From Lingula anatina (taxonomy: Eukaryota > Brachiopoda > Lingulata > Lingulida > Lingulidae): a stretch of DNA of 22,044 bases. The notes beneath the pieces were generated by a model, which saw nothing but the letters and a program-made list of their open reading frames with translations, was not told the origin of the DNA and searched no databases. Location of the stretch: assembly GCF_001039355.2 (NCBI RefSeq), contig NW_019776179.1:234972-257015 (forward strand), given 5' to 3'. Shown piece after piece: positions 8,948 to 18,549 of this stretch; the stretch's first letter is position 1, and each line of letters starts with the position of its first letter. A program made the translations under genes and the position numbers.

Positions 8948-11900
8948 CAAATACACACAGAGAGAGAGAGACTATACCTCCAAACACACAGCAGTGATAT
9001 GCCTAGAGCTGGAGAAAGCCAATGCCAGGGGAAACACCAGTCCTGCACTGATGGTGAATACCGAGTATAGGCCGCAGAAATCCCGAGACTTGTACCTGTA
9101 ATATGAAAGAAAAGAATAATAACGTAACGGGCTTCAATTCCGCTTAGTTAATTGTCGTGATTGCCAACTCTAAAAATTGGCGAACATTCATTTTTTCTAA
9201 CAATGAATTGCGTTCGTTTTGGTTTGTTTTTCATCATATAGTTCATCGTGAGGTGCTGGAAACGGCAGATAATAGAGAGGTGAGTATACAACAGACACAG
9301 GAGTTGCCAGAGACCTCTGAAACTCGGGTGGGAGGGGGGTATTTCATCACGTAAATGCAAAACAATCACCGGAAACACACAGCCTGTCCATGGCTTTTGT
9401 CAAGCCCGTAGCCGAACGAAATGTAATTTGGAATAATACCAAAAGGGTCTGCTCAGCTAGCTCTCAGTTTGGTCTATCACAGCCACAGGATCACACAATC
9501 GATATGCAATACACTATAGTGGCTGCAAAGGAAATTCTTACCACTACTCTAGCGGTATTATCACTACAAATGCTTCTAAATATTGACTAAATGTATATCG
9601 TTTATCTAATGGAGTTCATCATCATCATCATCATCATTGTTTTTGTTGTTGCTGTTGTTAAACACTGTACAAAAGTCAAAGTAATCGAAAACCTTCCAAA
9701 TTTCTTACAACTGCGTATTGAAAACAATCCACAGGGAACTTACAAGGACTTGATATATGTAAACGCAAAAGAGTATATGGACTTGGGAGAACTCCATTAT
9801 CACGTCTTATTTACCTTAGGGAGTCAGCAGGAACTAAACGTATTCTTGACACTGACAGCCAATTCAGCCAAGTGTTAATTGAAACTGCTTTATTCTCATG
9901 GTAATAATATAAGCCACGTCAAGTACCAGTGGTCACGTGAGCCTGTTCACAGAGGTTGTACCAGAACATGGAGCAGGGTAGTTTATCATGTGAACGTTTT
10001 GTTACTATACCAATGTAAATGTTTTGTGTCCTGCCAAAATAGGTACATACGTCCATAGTGTGTGTTCTACTGATAACTGCCAAGTGTTTTTTTTGTTTTT
10101 TTTTTTTTCAGAATTGTTTTCAAAGGCTCTATTAAAATGCTAACTTAAATTTCAAACCACACATTTGGGAGATAAATCGACTTATTGAAGAAGGTATGAT
10201 TTTGATGATTTTTTTTTCGGTGTACGTGGATCAGGCTGTCAAGCGTCACATTAAAAATATTCTCATCACTGCCTCGTGCCATCGCCTCGTTTTTTTTTAC
10301 TATCCCATTACGGTTAATATATATGTTTTGAAATGAAATTGTGTTGCTGAGCACACTCAAATTTTGCTGCCTTTCATTCTTGTTAATCACCTGACGTACC
10401 TATAAAATAATTTTGGCAAAAAGCGTGTACACAAAGTACCTTATATATCCAGAACTCGACATGCAATGACACGCCAATCTTTCTTTCGTTATTTTTTCTT
10501 TTTCTTTTTGTCTTTCCTTTTTTCCCGGGTCCATCACATGAAGTGGTGGGGAAAATTAAACATTGTCGCATTTTTTTTAAATCTAAAAATGCGTTTCACG
10601 AAGGATTGAACAACAATTAATAGTCGACAAACAATTAATAGTCGACAAACGCTTATCTTACTAAAATTGTAACCAGTAACCCATGCCCAGACAACCGTAA
10701 TTTTCTTCAGGGGGGGGGGGGGGGCGCAAAAAAATAACGAGTATTTTTAAAGCGCATTTTAGTCGGCTAAGAACATAGCCGTCTTGATTAAGATCGAACG
10801 TCGACTTATTATCACAGGCCCCGGGGCGTACCAAGGAAGGATGATTTTTTTTTTAATTTCTACAATTTAAAATTCCCTTTACTTAAAGATAACGGTTTCC
10901 TAAACATAGCAATAAATAAACCTCTGGCGTACTTCAAACCAACATCTGTTTGTACATCTACAGCTTACCTGAATATGACAAACGCCAGCTGTGAATTCAT
11001 AGTGAACCCGCATCAAATACAGAGCTGAATGCGTGGTGAACCCGCAATGTGCAATATATATATATCATTTTTATTCGAGTTCCTGACACAAACACAGGAA
11101 ACACCTTCTGATAATCCAGACGGCTTATTTAAAACATCACTGCAAAGTTCGGGTCAGTGGTAAATATGTCCTTGCTGAACTACAGGGAAATAATGTTTGC
11201 TGTTTTAATGGAAGCTTAGGAATAATCAAGATGACGATACAAACACAAGAAGATTAGTTATTAAATTGATCGCGGGAAAAAGAGTCGGGAGGAAAATGGA
11301 AAGAGAATCAAGCGCTGAGGTACCCCATGCCCCTCTTAAACTGAAGCGATTATATTAGCCTAAAGCATTCAATCGACCTGGTTTTTCAGCGTGGTCCAAA
11401 TAAACAGAATTAAGGCGCAGAGCAGTCGGATTTGAGTGTATGCACCATTGTGTAAACACGTATATGCATGTGAATGGTGGCGTGGCCAGTGATCTCAATA
11501 TATTGAACAAAGATTTCTATTAACGCTATATCAGATATTGAATCATACTCAGGGATACGGACAATGCCCTCCTGCTGTACCCCACCACCCCTCTATACCC
11601 CACCCTACCATCACACTTTACAGCTAGTCGATCACAAACACGCCTTCCCACCTTCTCAAGCTTGTAGAAATACAAAAAAGTCAAAGACCAAATCATATTA
11701 TTTATTTAACTCACTTATATTATCGAAATTATTTTGAAGTGATAATTTCATGGGCGGATAAGGAATTCACCGAAGTACCCTGGGTTTAACAATAATGTCA
11801 GTGACCCTTCGCGACACAGCATGCGATTTCTGTCCAACTTTCAGATATTACTTAAGTTAGTGAAATAAGGGAGAGCTTCCCAAGCTTCTGTTGGTTAAGG

Positions 11901-12247
11901 ACACATTCTACACGTCGTATGAGTCCTAGCGAGAGCAGGTATGTGAGATTGAAACATACTGATATCACATAACCCGGAGAAGGTCAAATCACAGCTGAGT
12001 ACAGGGACTTGCTTTGCGGAGCTGTGAGGTCAGATATGTATCACAGCACAGTACACTGTTCACTCTTATCTTTGTTGAAATTGCTCCCAGCTACCGTAAA
12101 GATTAATATTTTATCAATATTGACCCTAAATTATAAACTAAGCGCACATATTTTTATAGTTACATAAGAACGAGTAGATAAGCGAAGTTAGTGTCACAAA
12201 GGATCATGCGGTACTTACCGACGACTAGGGGCTTTTGCAGACGCCAT
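5431..12247 (-). CDS. OTOP: Otopetrin-family proton channel, complete six-exon gene, 542 aa
   Basis: Otopetrins are plasma-membrane proton channels with 12 membrane helices in two halves. Six exons on the minus strand join with matching phases (2, 0, 1, 0, 1): 12247-12219, 9095-8978, 8207-7928, 7548-7391, 6769-6646, 6350-5431; total 1629 nt with stop. Family-like signatures seen: CGLYSVFTISAGLVFPLALA (membrane segment 1), VFQGYLYLVS, LYLRIGAIIFGFGGFLYDIL spanning the exon 3/4 junction, FVIVQTYFIFRF, GLANFGFSHVAATN, FLYPCVLEYSIIGAALMY, QFVFITDSSRR, and a C-terminal segment with VVIFFRFHSAAVL. Approximate membrane segments are 16-36, 50-70, 133-155, 176-193, 205-225, 260-283, 313-338, 352-374, 393-414, 423-444, 469-488 and 505-527. 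The acidic/Ser-rich 71-130 loop is probably cytoplasmic. Length is at the short end for the family because the N-terminus is short. The family call is firm; which paralogue it is, and whether it conducts protons, is not shown. Confidence 0.9.
6646..6769 (-). CDS. OTOP: Otopetrin exon 5 (segment 5)
   Basis: The acceptor is TTTTCCCCCTCATAATAG, ending at 6770. Choosing this AG, rather than the AG four bases downstream, gives phase 0 and the continuous reading HK-IVVTKKKGLANFGF. It encodes 41 codons plus one base, ending GAGAGCTTAA|GTAAGA. The split codon is completed to Lys by exon 6. Confidence 0.88.
7391..7548 (-). CDS. OTOP: Otopetrin exon 4 (segments 3-4)
   Basis: The acceptor CACTGTTCCAG ends at 7549. 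It encodes 52 whole codons beginning FGFGGFLYDILK and ending in YFIFRFHK, then donor AAG|GTGAGG. It contains one Cys in the loop between helices 3 and 4 (residue 167). Confidence 0.9.
7928..8207 (-). CDS. OTOP: Otopetrin exon 3 (segment 2, acidic loop, start of segment 3)
   Basis: The acceptor ACATTCGTTGCAG ends at 8208. It encodes 93 residues plus one base: helix 2, a charged loop with an Asp/Glu/Ser-rich stretch, then LTLYLRIGAI. The donor is ATAA|GTATGC. The split codon is completed to Ile by exon 4. Confidence 0.9.
8902..8945. repeat. (CA)22 microsatellite next to an otopetrin 5' splice site
   Basis: A pure CA dinucleotide run of 44 nt, preceded by (ATGC)3 at 8891-8902 and followed by an AGAGAGAGAG run (8960-8970). 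In gene orientation this is a CT run and then a TG run starting about 32 nt inside intron 2. Confidence 0.95.
8978..9095 (-). CDS. OTOP: Otopetrin exon 2 (membrane segment 1)
   Basis: The acceptor TTTCATATTACAG precedes G at 9095. It encodes 39 residues with the first membrane helix and ends in phase 0 at GAG|GTATAG, a weak donor. CT-rich and then TG-rich microsatellite sequence follows directly in the intron (minus sense). Confidence 0.85.
9096..12218 (-). other. Otopetrin intron 1, about 3.1 kb
   Basis: Bounded by GTAAGT at 12218 and ACAG at 9096. It contains simple repeats: (ATC)n with GTT repeats at 9618-9660, T-runs near 10087-10110, an 18-nt unit repeated twice (ACAATTAATAGTCGACAA, 10613-10648), a run of 15 G (10710-10724), and a short imperfect duplication around GTGAACCCGCA (10988-11048). 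Open frames in it are short or built from microsatellite. I see no nested gene. Confidence 0.65.
12219..12247 (-). CDS. OTOP: Otopetrin exon 1 (start codon exon)
   Basis: Encodes MASAKAPSR plus two bases of the next codon. The ATG has A at -3 and G at +4. The donor CG|GTAAGT is near consensus. The two leftover bases CG plus the first G of exon 2 make an Arg codon and keep the frame open into membrane segment 1. This is the least certain exon because it is so short, but start context, donor and phase all agree. Confidence 0.7.
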
Positions 12248-12266
12248 GTTCCCAGCTTGTGTGACC

Positions 12267-12274
12267 TGACGTCA
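12267..12274. promoter_or_regulatory. Consensus CRE palindrome TGACGTCA near the otopetrin start
   Basis: TGACGTCA, within CTGACGTCAG (12266-12275), lies 20 nt upstream of the ATG at 12247. It matches the full cAMP-response element bound by CREB/ATF-type bZIP factors in animals. An AGGTCA half-site overlaps it on the minus strand. It is unclear whether this lies in the promoter or a 5' UTR exon: an acceptor-like TTTACCTTTCAG on the minus strand ends at 12311. Confidence 0.4.
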
Positions 12275-14319
12275 GCAGTAATGCGGATCGCTGACCAAGC
12301 CGAGAAAGACCTGAAAGGTAAATAGATGAAGACGCGTTTGTTTTCGTTCGGGTCTACTCAACATAGAACAAGTCCGAGGTGTGACAATGACTTTTCACTG
12401 ATTGCATTATAATTAAGTAACTACTTCTCGATTATAAGAAAAGAGAATACCTTTCTTTTGGCCCTATAGGCAGCACACTGCATGGTAAAGTTTAGAGGGA
12501 GTTTTTCTAAACTTTATTAGACATGTCAGATGAAAGGGATGCTTATTGTAAATTTTCAGGTTATAATTATTATTATTTAATTTTTTTTGTACTACTAAGT
12601 CGTCTTTATTTTCTTACTGTCATTCTTTTTTCAATAAAATTGTGACCACTTGGCAGTCTACAGGCCAACTGGCTAGAGGATATCTAAAAAGGTGTTTTGT
12701 TCTTTTTCCATTGCCGCGGCGACCTACTACTAGTAAGAAACAATTTATTTTCGGTTCAAAAAGGGCTCAATTTGAGCTCGGTCAGAGTTGAGACGGGAGT
12801 TAAAATTAGACAAATACACAAGAAGTTGGAGAACAGGAAAGTGTTTATGGTCGCTAAAGAAAAAAATGCCTTGTTAAGATGCTTCGCAAACTAGTATATC
12901 GTTATTAGATTGATTTCAACTTTTTTTGATAAAAGTCGTACCACAGTATCCGAGTGCATATGACAATGCAAAAAGTTGAGAAAAAAAATCAGCGATCAAA
13001 ACAAAGTCACTGTCAAAATGTCTTAAAAACAGCTCCATTTTACTTTTGCATGCTCTCGTTATTCACGATTTGAGGGTAGCCCAATCACAAATCCTCGCCA
13101 AAACAATAGAGACATGTGCACGACTTGTGAAAAACAACCAGAGAAATTTCTTGCGAATGTCACGTGAAAAGTTTTCCCTGTTTTTTTTTTCCTGATAGAG
13201 AATACTTTTGCACAGACTGCATTACAATGACAATTGTGTTAATTCTTCGGTACTTACTGTCTACTTTAGTTCGACATAACGCCCTGGCGAGAGAAAACGA
13301 TGTTATACATCACTCCGCGTAGACAGTATGTGTCCTATTGTAAATGGGGATATCGACTGCAAATATTCGCCGTTATTTTACGTTATGCGGAATAATAGAG
13401 ATGTATTTCAGGTGAAATGCATCAAATCACGATACATTTCCGTTTCATGGTATTTTCCCCACCTTTGTCTTTATCGGTTACTGTAACAATCAATATAATT
13501 CCATTAGCCTAGTTACTAGCGTCTCGACAAATTGATCAAATATATTTTGCGTGGATAAAAAACGCATCGCAGTATTAACTATCGCTCTAAAAGAATCATA
13601 TTGATAGTGCCGACCATACGCCACCCCTACCGGTTTACAGAGCTCTGCTGTTTTTCATACATCAACCTTAAACTAGTAAACATTTCGGTAAAATTGCTTT
13701 TAACGTAGTCTTACAAACTACGAAGTTAACAAATACATATACAAAAATTATACTCAAAATACGCGATGTCAAAATTGAGCGTTCTTGAATGATAACCATC
13801 TTATAGACTGTAGAAGTCTCTATGATGATAATGATTTATTAAAAAATAATAACCAATAAGTTAATAATATTAACGTGTTCGATCAGGACGAGGCAATACA
13901 TGTACTTCATACCGTTAATGTCACGTCAATATATTTCAATACGTCCGTACTGGCAAAAAAGACTGTACATTTAATGTAGGTATATCCCCATGGGAGATCG
14001 GGGCACGTATTATAAAATAAAATTCAACAAGACAAAGTCAGAGACAAGGGCATACAAAACATACGAGTCATAACTGTAATCTCCTCTCCTATATGATACA
14101 CCTTGTGCAGGATATCCAGCTAAACAGAGATTTTGCCAGACAGAATAAATAAAAGTCTAGGGCACTTGAGGTTAAAACTTCCTCTTCGACGGTTCAGCTC
14201 ACCAGGTTCTTCTACAGGTATATCCAACCCGAAACCGTTGAAAAATTCATGGCCTGTACACCAGTTTTTGCGTTTAAAATTCTGATTTTTACCGACACGA
14301 ATGCAATTTTTATTTATTT

Positions 14320-14348
14320 AATATTATTATTATTATTAATTTATTTTA

Positions 14349-14443
<95 letters not shown>
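14320..14443. repeat. (ATT)n tract followed by T60
   Basis: Degenerate and then regular ATT repeats to 14383, followed by exactly 60 T (14384-14443). Read on the minus strand it is a poly-A of 60 followed by AAT repeats, with the dispersed motif at 14472-14444 immediately upstream, as at the 3' end of a retroposed element. Confidence 0.9.
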
Positions 14444-14446
<3 letters not shown>

Positions 14447-14472
14447 AAAACGACCAGTTATTATCTCTTTAA
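14444..14472 (-). repeat. Dispersed 29-nt motif, minus-strand copy
   Basis: The minus strand reads TTAAAGAGATAATAACTGG and then TCGTTTTAGC. It matches 4451-4479 on the plus strand at 25 of 29 positions. It abuts the 60-nt poly-A (minus sense). Confidence 0.65.
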
Positions 14473-15066
14473 TATTCCGTGTACTTTTATGATAAAGGTA
14501 TTTCGGTACGAGTCCCCAACATAAAGATTTGTAGATTTGTGTTTGGCTTCGTTTTTCATACATCAGCTTCAAGCTACAGAGTACACTTAATTTCTCAAGA
14601 GACCAATCCAGTTGAGAACATTAACGTTTTCGTCCATCACATTAACGCTGACACATCGATTAAATGCCTGTTTACCATATGAAAAAATATGATGTTTCGA
14701 ACTTAAAAACTATAAAAGCGATAGGAAGGAATACTAGGCTTCTTAGCAAAAGCATTTTGTGTGCACAGAAGGGTCCTATGCCGACAGATTTTACTCAATA
14801 GCTGATATGATAAGCACTCTTTCCAGTTTTTGACCCCCAACCGGATTTTTTCTTTAAAAAAGTAATTTTCTGCACCTCCCGAATCGATGTTCTACGCCTT
14901 TTTAAATTGAATTTATTTTCTAAATGCCGTTACGTTTGGAACGCCATGACTTCCTGTATATTTCTAGCGGAAATATGGACTTCGGGTAGTTTCATCAGAG
15001 GGCTTTCATCGTTTCTAAGGTCTAAATTGAGAAAGAAAAGTAGCCTTGCATGAAATGCAGAGATAA

Positions 15067-15525
15067 AACAAGGCAGCAAAGCTGTCAAATGTACAGACAA
15101 AAAAAAACAGAAAATAAAGATGCAGAAAATAGGCCATTTTGTCAATTTTGATGCAATAATAAATGCAATAATAAATGCTTATAATAGCACAGTCAATCAA
15201 CACTGAATTTTAATTACGCACAACAGGTAACATGGTCAATAACAGGAGCAGATCCAGAGATATTTTTTGACAGTATTCCAAATTATCTTTGTTAATCCAT
15301 CCTCCATTTTTGATGGTCTTCCAACAGAAAAAATAGATACCCGTCAATGTAAACTTCAAAATCTGACCGTCTTCCGGAAGACCCAGAAGACGGTCTCAAT
15401 CCTACCCTGCAATAAGATTACAGTTTCAGGACCATGAGAGTTCCAATTCATATAATGAAAATACCAATATTTGAAAAATGATGACAACGCGTAAAATAAT
15501 AATACATTATGTTTAAAGACATAAA
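15067..15525. repeat. Long direct repeat X, copy 1
   Basis: This sequence recurs at 21601-22044 in the same orientation with small indels and substitutions. It starts AACAAGGCAGCAAAGCTGTC. To its left the sequence is unrelated to anything left of copy 2. It contains a 10-bp inverted repeat (15365-15374 with 15386-15395). The match runs to the window edge, so its true right end is unknown. Confidence 0.85.
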
Positions 15526-17330
15526 TTCCAATACAACTACTTATGTTGAAATACAGAAAATGTGCAGAGCTTCAAGTGGATGGGAGTTAAAAGTCACATC
15601 TTGAAAATGCCAGTGTTTGAAAAAAATTAAAAAGAAAACAACAAAAATAATTCCAATTGCTATTCAAACTTTTAATCTTGTTGTATTAACATGATATGAA
15701 TAACCCCATTGTGTTTGAGGATAATAAAGCACTGTTATCCATCTAAAGGAGTAATGTTGGCATTAGACAAAATGATTTTTTGAAAACTTATTTGCAATAT
15801 TAAACAACATTTACCTGCATAATTATCACTGCTTCCTTATTATGGACACTGTTATCTGGCAGAGAGCTTAACCTATGGGATTTTAAAGGGAAATCTCAAC
15901 ATGTGTGTTTTATGTAATCTCATTTAATGGCCACTTGAAACTTAATAAGGCAAGCTCTGAACTAATAATAATGAATACATAATGTATAATTACCAACAAT
16001 TTTTAATTATGCTGAAAAAAAAGTGAAAAAAACAGCTTAACTTTGATAAAAATGGCCCGATCAGGCTAAATTTTGAAATTAACCTTTTTTCAGGAATATT
16101 TATCAGTTCTCTAATTTTAAAGCTGAAAGGTTAAACCATTTTCCACTTATCCTCTTATCGGTGTTGCACATATGCTGAAAAAAGCAAAAAAAAAACAGCA
16201 TAACTATTAAGAAAAAGGTCCGATCAGGCTGATTTTTTAAACTTAAACTGGGTTTTATGAATATTCATCAGTTCTGTAAGTTTCAAGCCAAATGGGAAAA
16301 TGGTTTTCCACTTAATCGTTTTATCAGTGAAAGTGCACGGTGACAGCGACAACAGATGCAGGTGACGGCTACATGTATATGTACAGACACATCTGTGTCT
16401 GTACATAAAAATAATAAGTAACACAGTTTTCTTTTAATTACGTTTGTGTTGGTAGCAAGCACAAAGATTTTTTGTCAATTTTCAAGCAATATTTCATAAT
16501 GATTAACATCATAATTACTACCAAATTTTAATTATGTACTATAAATTACATGGAGATTTAGTACATTTGATTACCATTCAGCTTCATGCCCCTGGGAACT
16601 CCAAGTCCCACTTTGAAAATGCCAATATTTGAAAAAAGGAAAATCTCACAAAATGTATAACTTCCAGAAAAAGAAGCCAATCTGACTGCTTTTCCAACTC
16701 GGGCAGCATTTAAGTCATATGTTTCTTTTCTGTAAGTAGAGTAAGTTACATGGTTTTCCTTTTATGGTCACTATGGAGGCAGTGCCCAAAAAAAGGTTTT
16801 CTTCAACTTTGATGCAATATTACAGAATGCTTTCTAGCATAATGGCCATCAATTTTCAATAATAAAATATAAGTGTCATGGATATTTAGACGATGTGACT
16901 AGTAAATGTCTTCAGAGAGGTTTAATAGCCACACCTTGAAAATGTCAAGATGTGAAAAAATGAAGTTTTCACACACAAAAAAAGTAAAACTTCCAGAAAT
17001 ATCAAATAATCAGATTTGTTTTCTAATTGAAGCTGATTCCTTTGTGTCTTTTCTATAAGTTTGAAAAGAGTTAGTGATGTGGTTTTCCTTTAATGGTAAC
17101 TATGGCAGCAGTGCCCAAAATAGGTTTTTCTTCAATTTTGATGCAAAATTACATAAAACTGAACAGCATAATCATCACCAATCGTTAATAATGCACTGCA
17201 GGTAACACAGATATTTAGAAAATGTAGCTAGCAAAGGTCTTCAGGCCCATGACATTTCTAATTCAAACCTTGAAAATGCCAATATGTACACAAGAGATAA
17301 CTGTACTGAGACTATTTCCTGTTTCAACAA
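15138..17330. repeat. Degenerate tandem array, unit about 330 nt
   Basis: Two landmarks recur at a regular spacing. TTGAAAATGCCAATATTTGA-like text occurs at 15601, 16613, 16936 and 17270; the last three are 323 and 334 nt apart, and the first gap is about three units. TTCAATTTTGATGCAATATT-like text occurs near 15138, 16474, 16805 and 17131; the last three are 331 and 326 nt apart. Units are diverged and interrupted by the 162-nt cassette. No coding potential was seen. Confidence 0.65.
16008..16407. repeat. 162-nt repeat cassette A with terminal hairpin
   Basis: ATGCTGAAAAAA-type units start near 16009 and 16171, about 162 nt apart, sharing text such as CCGATCAGGCT, TATCAGTTCT and CCACTTATC. 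The second unit runs into an inverted repeat with perfect 14-bp arms (TATGTACAGACACA at 16378-16391, complement at 16394-16407) and a 2-nt spacer. The same arrangement occurs at 18024-18402. Confidence 0.7.
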
Positions 17331-17749
17331 TTTTTTTTTTTACATAAAATGATCAATATACTATAACTTTTATATGATCAACTAAGAAAATTGTTGAGAT
17401 GCGGAAGATACCAATAGAATATTTTTAAATGTCCAATTTGTTCTATTCTGAAATTCTGAATATAGTGAATGATTGAATCTGACAAACTGCAATGATATGA
17501 GATTATTTCAATTTTTGACACTATATTACACAATACATGATAACAGGTTTACCATCATTTTTAAATTTTCAACTAACAATATTGTTATGATGCACAAAAT
17601 GTCAATAGAACACAGAAAATGTCAAATAACACCTTCTTACCTAATTAGTTTAATAATAAGACTGTTAACATGCCTAAGAATTAAATATTATGAAGAAACA
17701 TTTATATACAAAAAAAGGCATAACAAGCTGATTTTCAGACTCAACTTGT

Positions 17750-18402
17750 ATTTTAGTAACATTGATTGCTCCAGTGATTTTCAAGACAGTATAGACCTAT
17801 CGGTTTTCCTGGAAATGTGTTGTCAGTGTTGCATATATAGTGAGAAAAGCAAAAAGCAAAAGAAAAATAAATAATAAAAAATAAAAAAATAATAATAAAT
17901 AAATAAATAAATAATAAAAAACAGCATAGAAAGAATGATTTTTAGAAAGAATGATCACTCCTATGAATTTCAAGACAATAAGCCAATCGATTTTCCATGA
18001 AATGTGTTATCAGTATTGCACATGCTGAAAAAAGCGAAAAAAACAACATAACTTATTAAATAAAGGCCCGATCATGCTGATTTTCAAACTTGACCTGCGT
18101 ATTATGAATATTCATCAGTTCTGTAAGTTTCAAGCCAAAAGGTAATAGTGTTTTCTACTTATTGTGTCACTGGTGTTGCATATATGCTGAAAAAAAGTAA
18201 AAAACCAGTATAACTTTTGAAAAAATGTCCTTATCATGCTCATTTTCAAACTGGAACTGCCTTTTTAGAATATGCATCAGTTCTGTAAGTTAAAAGCCAA
18301 AAAATGTAACTAATAATGTTTTTGGTGAAAAAGCACTGCGGTGACATGAAAAACAGATGTAGGTGAAAGCTATATGTACAGACACATTTGTGTCTGTACA
18401 TA
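17750..18402. repeat. 162-nt repeat cassette B with terminal hairpin
   Basis: Diverged units precede 18024; full units start at 18024 and 18185 (161 nt apart). The last runs into a hairpin identical in its 14-bp arms to cassette A (18373-18386 and 18389-18402, 2-nt spacer TT instead of TC). An AT-rich simple-repeat patch (about 17866-17922) splits the earlier units. Confidence 0.65.
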
Positions 18403-18549
18403 CAATTTATCCTTTTATCACTGAAACTACATGGGGTCATAAAAATAATATAGCCATTTACATTGATTTTATAGGCATTGGTCACAGAGGGAAATATGAT
18501 TATTCATGAAGACAGACTGTGGTCAAATTAATTTTCCAGGTGGCTTCAA

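Larger units (their letters stand above)
6351..8977 (-). other. Otopetrin introns 2-5
   Basis: The introns are 8977-8208, 7927-7549, 7390-6770 and 6645-6351. All begin GT and end AG. I see no nested gene. 6898-6930 contains two near copies of CAGAGATTTAGAT, and 8902-8945 is a (CA)22 microsatellite. Confidence 0.75.
12248..15066. other. Intergenic region without a supported gene
   Basis: This holds the otopetrin 5' flank, then AT-rich sequence. Open frames (for example 12697-12894, 14249-14524) lack domains or are translations of simple repeats. An (ATT)n tract and a run of 60 T lie at 14320-14443. No tRNA-like or other RNA gene was seen. Confidence 0.55.

Noticed and set aside
8863-9101. Open frames over the CA repeat (both strands)
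   Set aside because: These are translations of dinucleotide repeat; only the otopetrin exon 2 frame within 8978-9095 is real.
9390-9878. Two adjacent plus-strand frames in otopetrin intron 1 (66 and 95 codons)
   Set aside because: The second begins in (ATC)n/GTT repeats that translate as poly-Ile/Val, and neither shows a domain or splice signals that link them convincingly.
10710-10724. Run of 15 G as a G-quadruplex regulatory site
   Set aside because: A single homopolymer in an intron with no other support; probably a simple repeat or a sequencing-prone tract.
14249-14524. 91-codon frame with poly-Leu and poly-Phe
   Set aside because: Translation of ATT repeats and the T60 tract; not a membrane protein.
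16224-16424. Minus-strand 66-codon frame, and its counterpart at 18246-18485
   Set aside because: Both run through the hairpin and 162-nt repeat cassettes; their similarity reflects the repeat, not a gene.
17473-17874. 133-codon plus-strand frame
   Set aside because: AT-rich, overlaps diverged 162-nt units and ends in poly-A/AAT repeat; no domain or gene signals.
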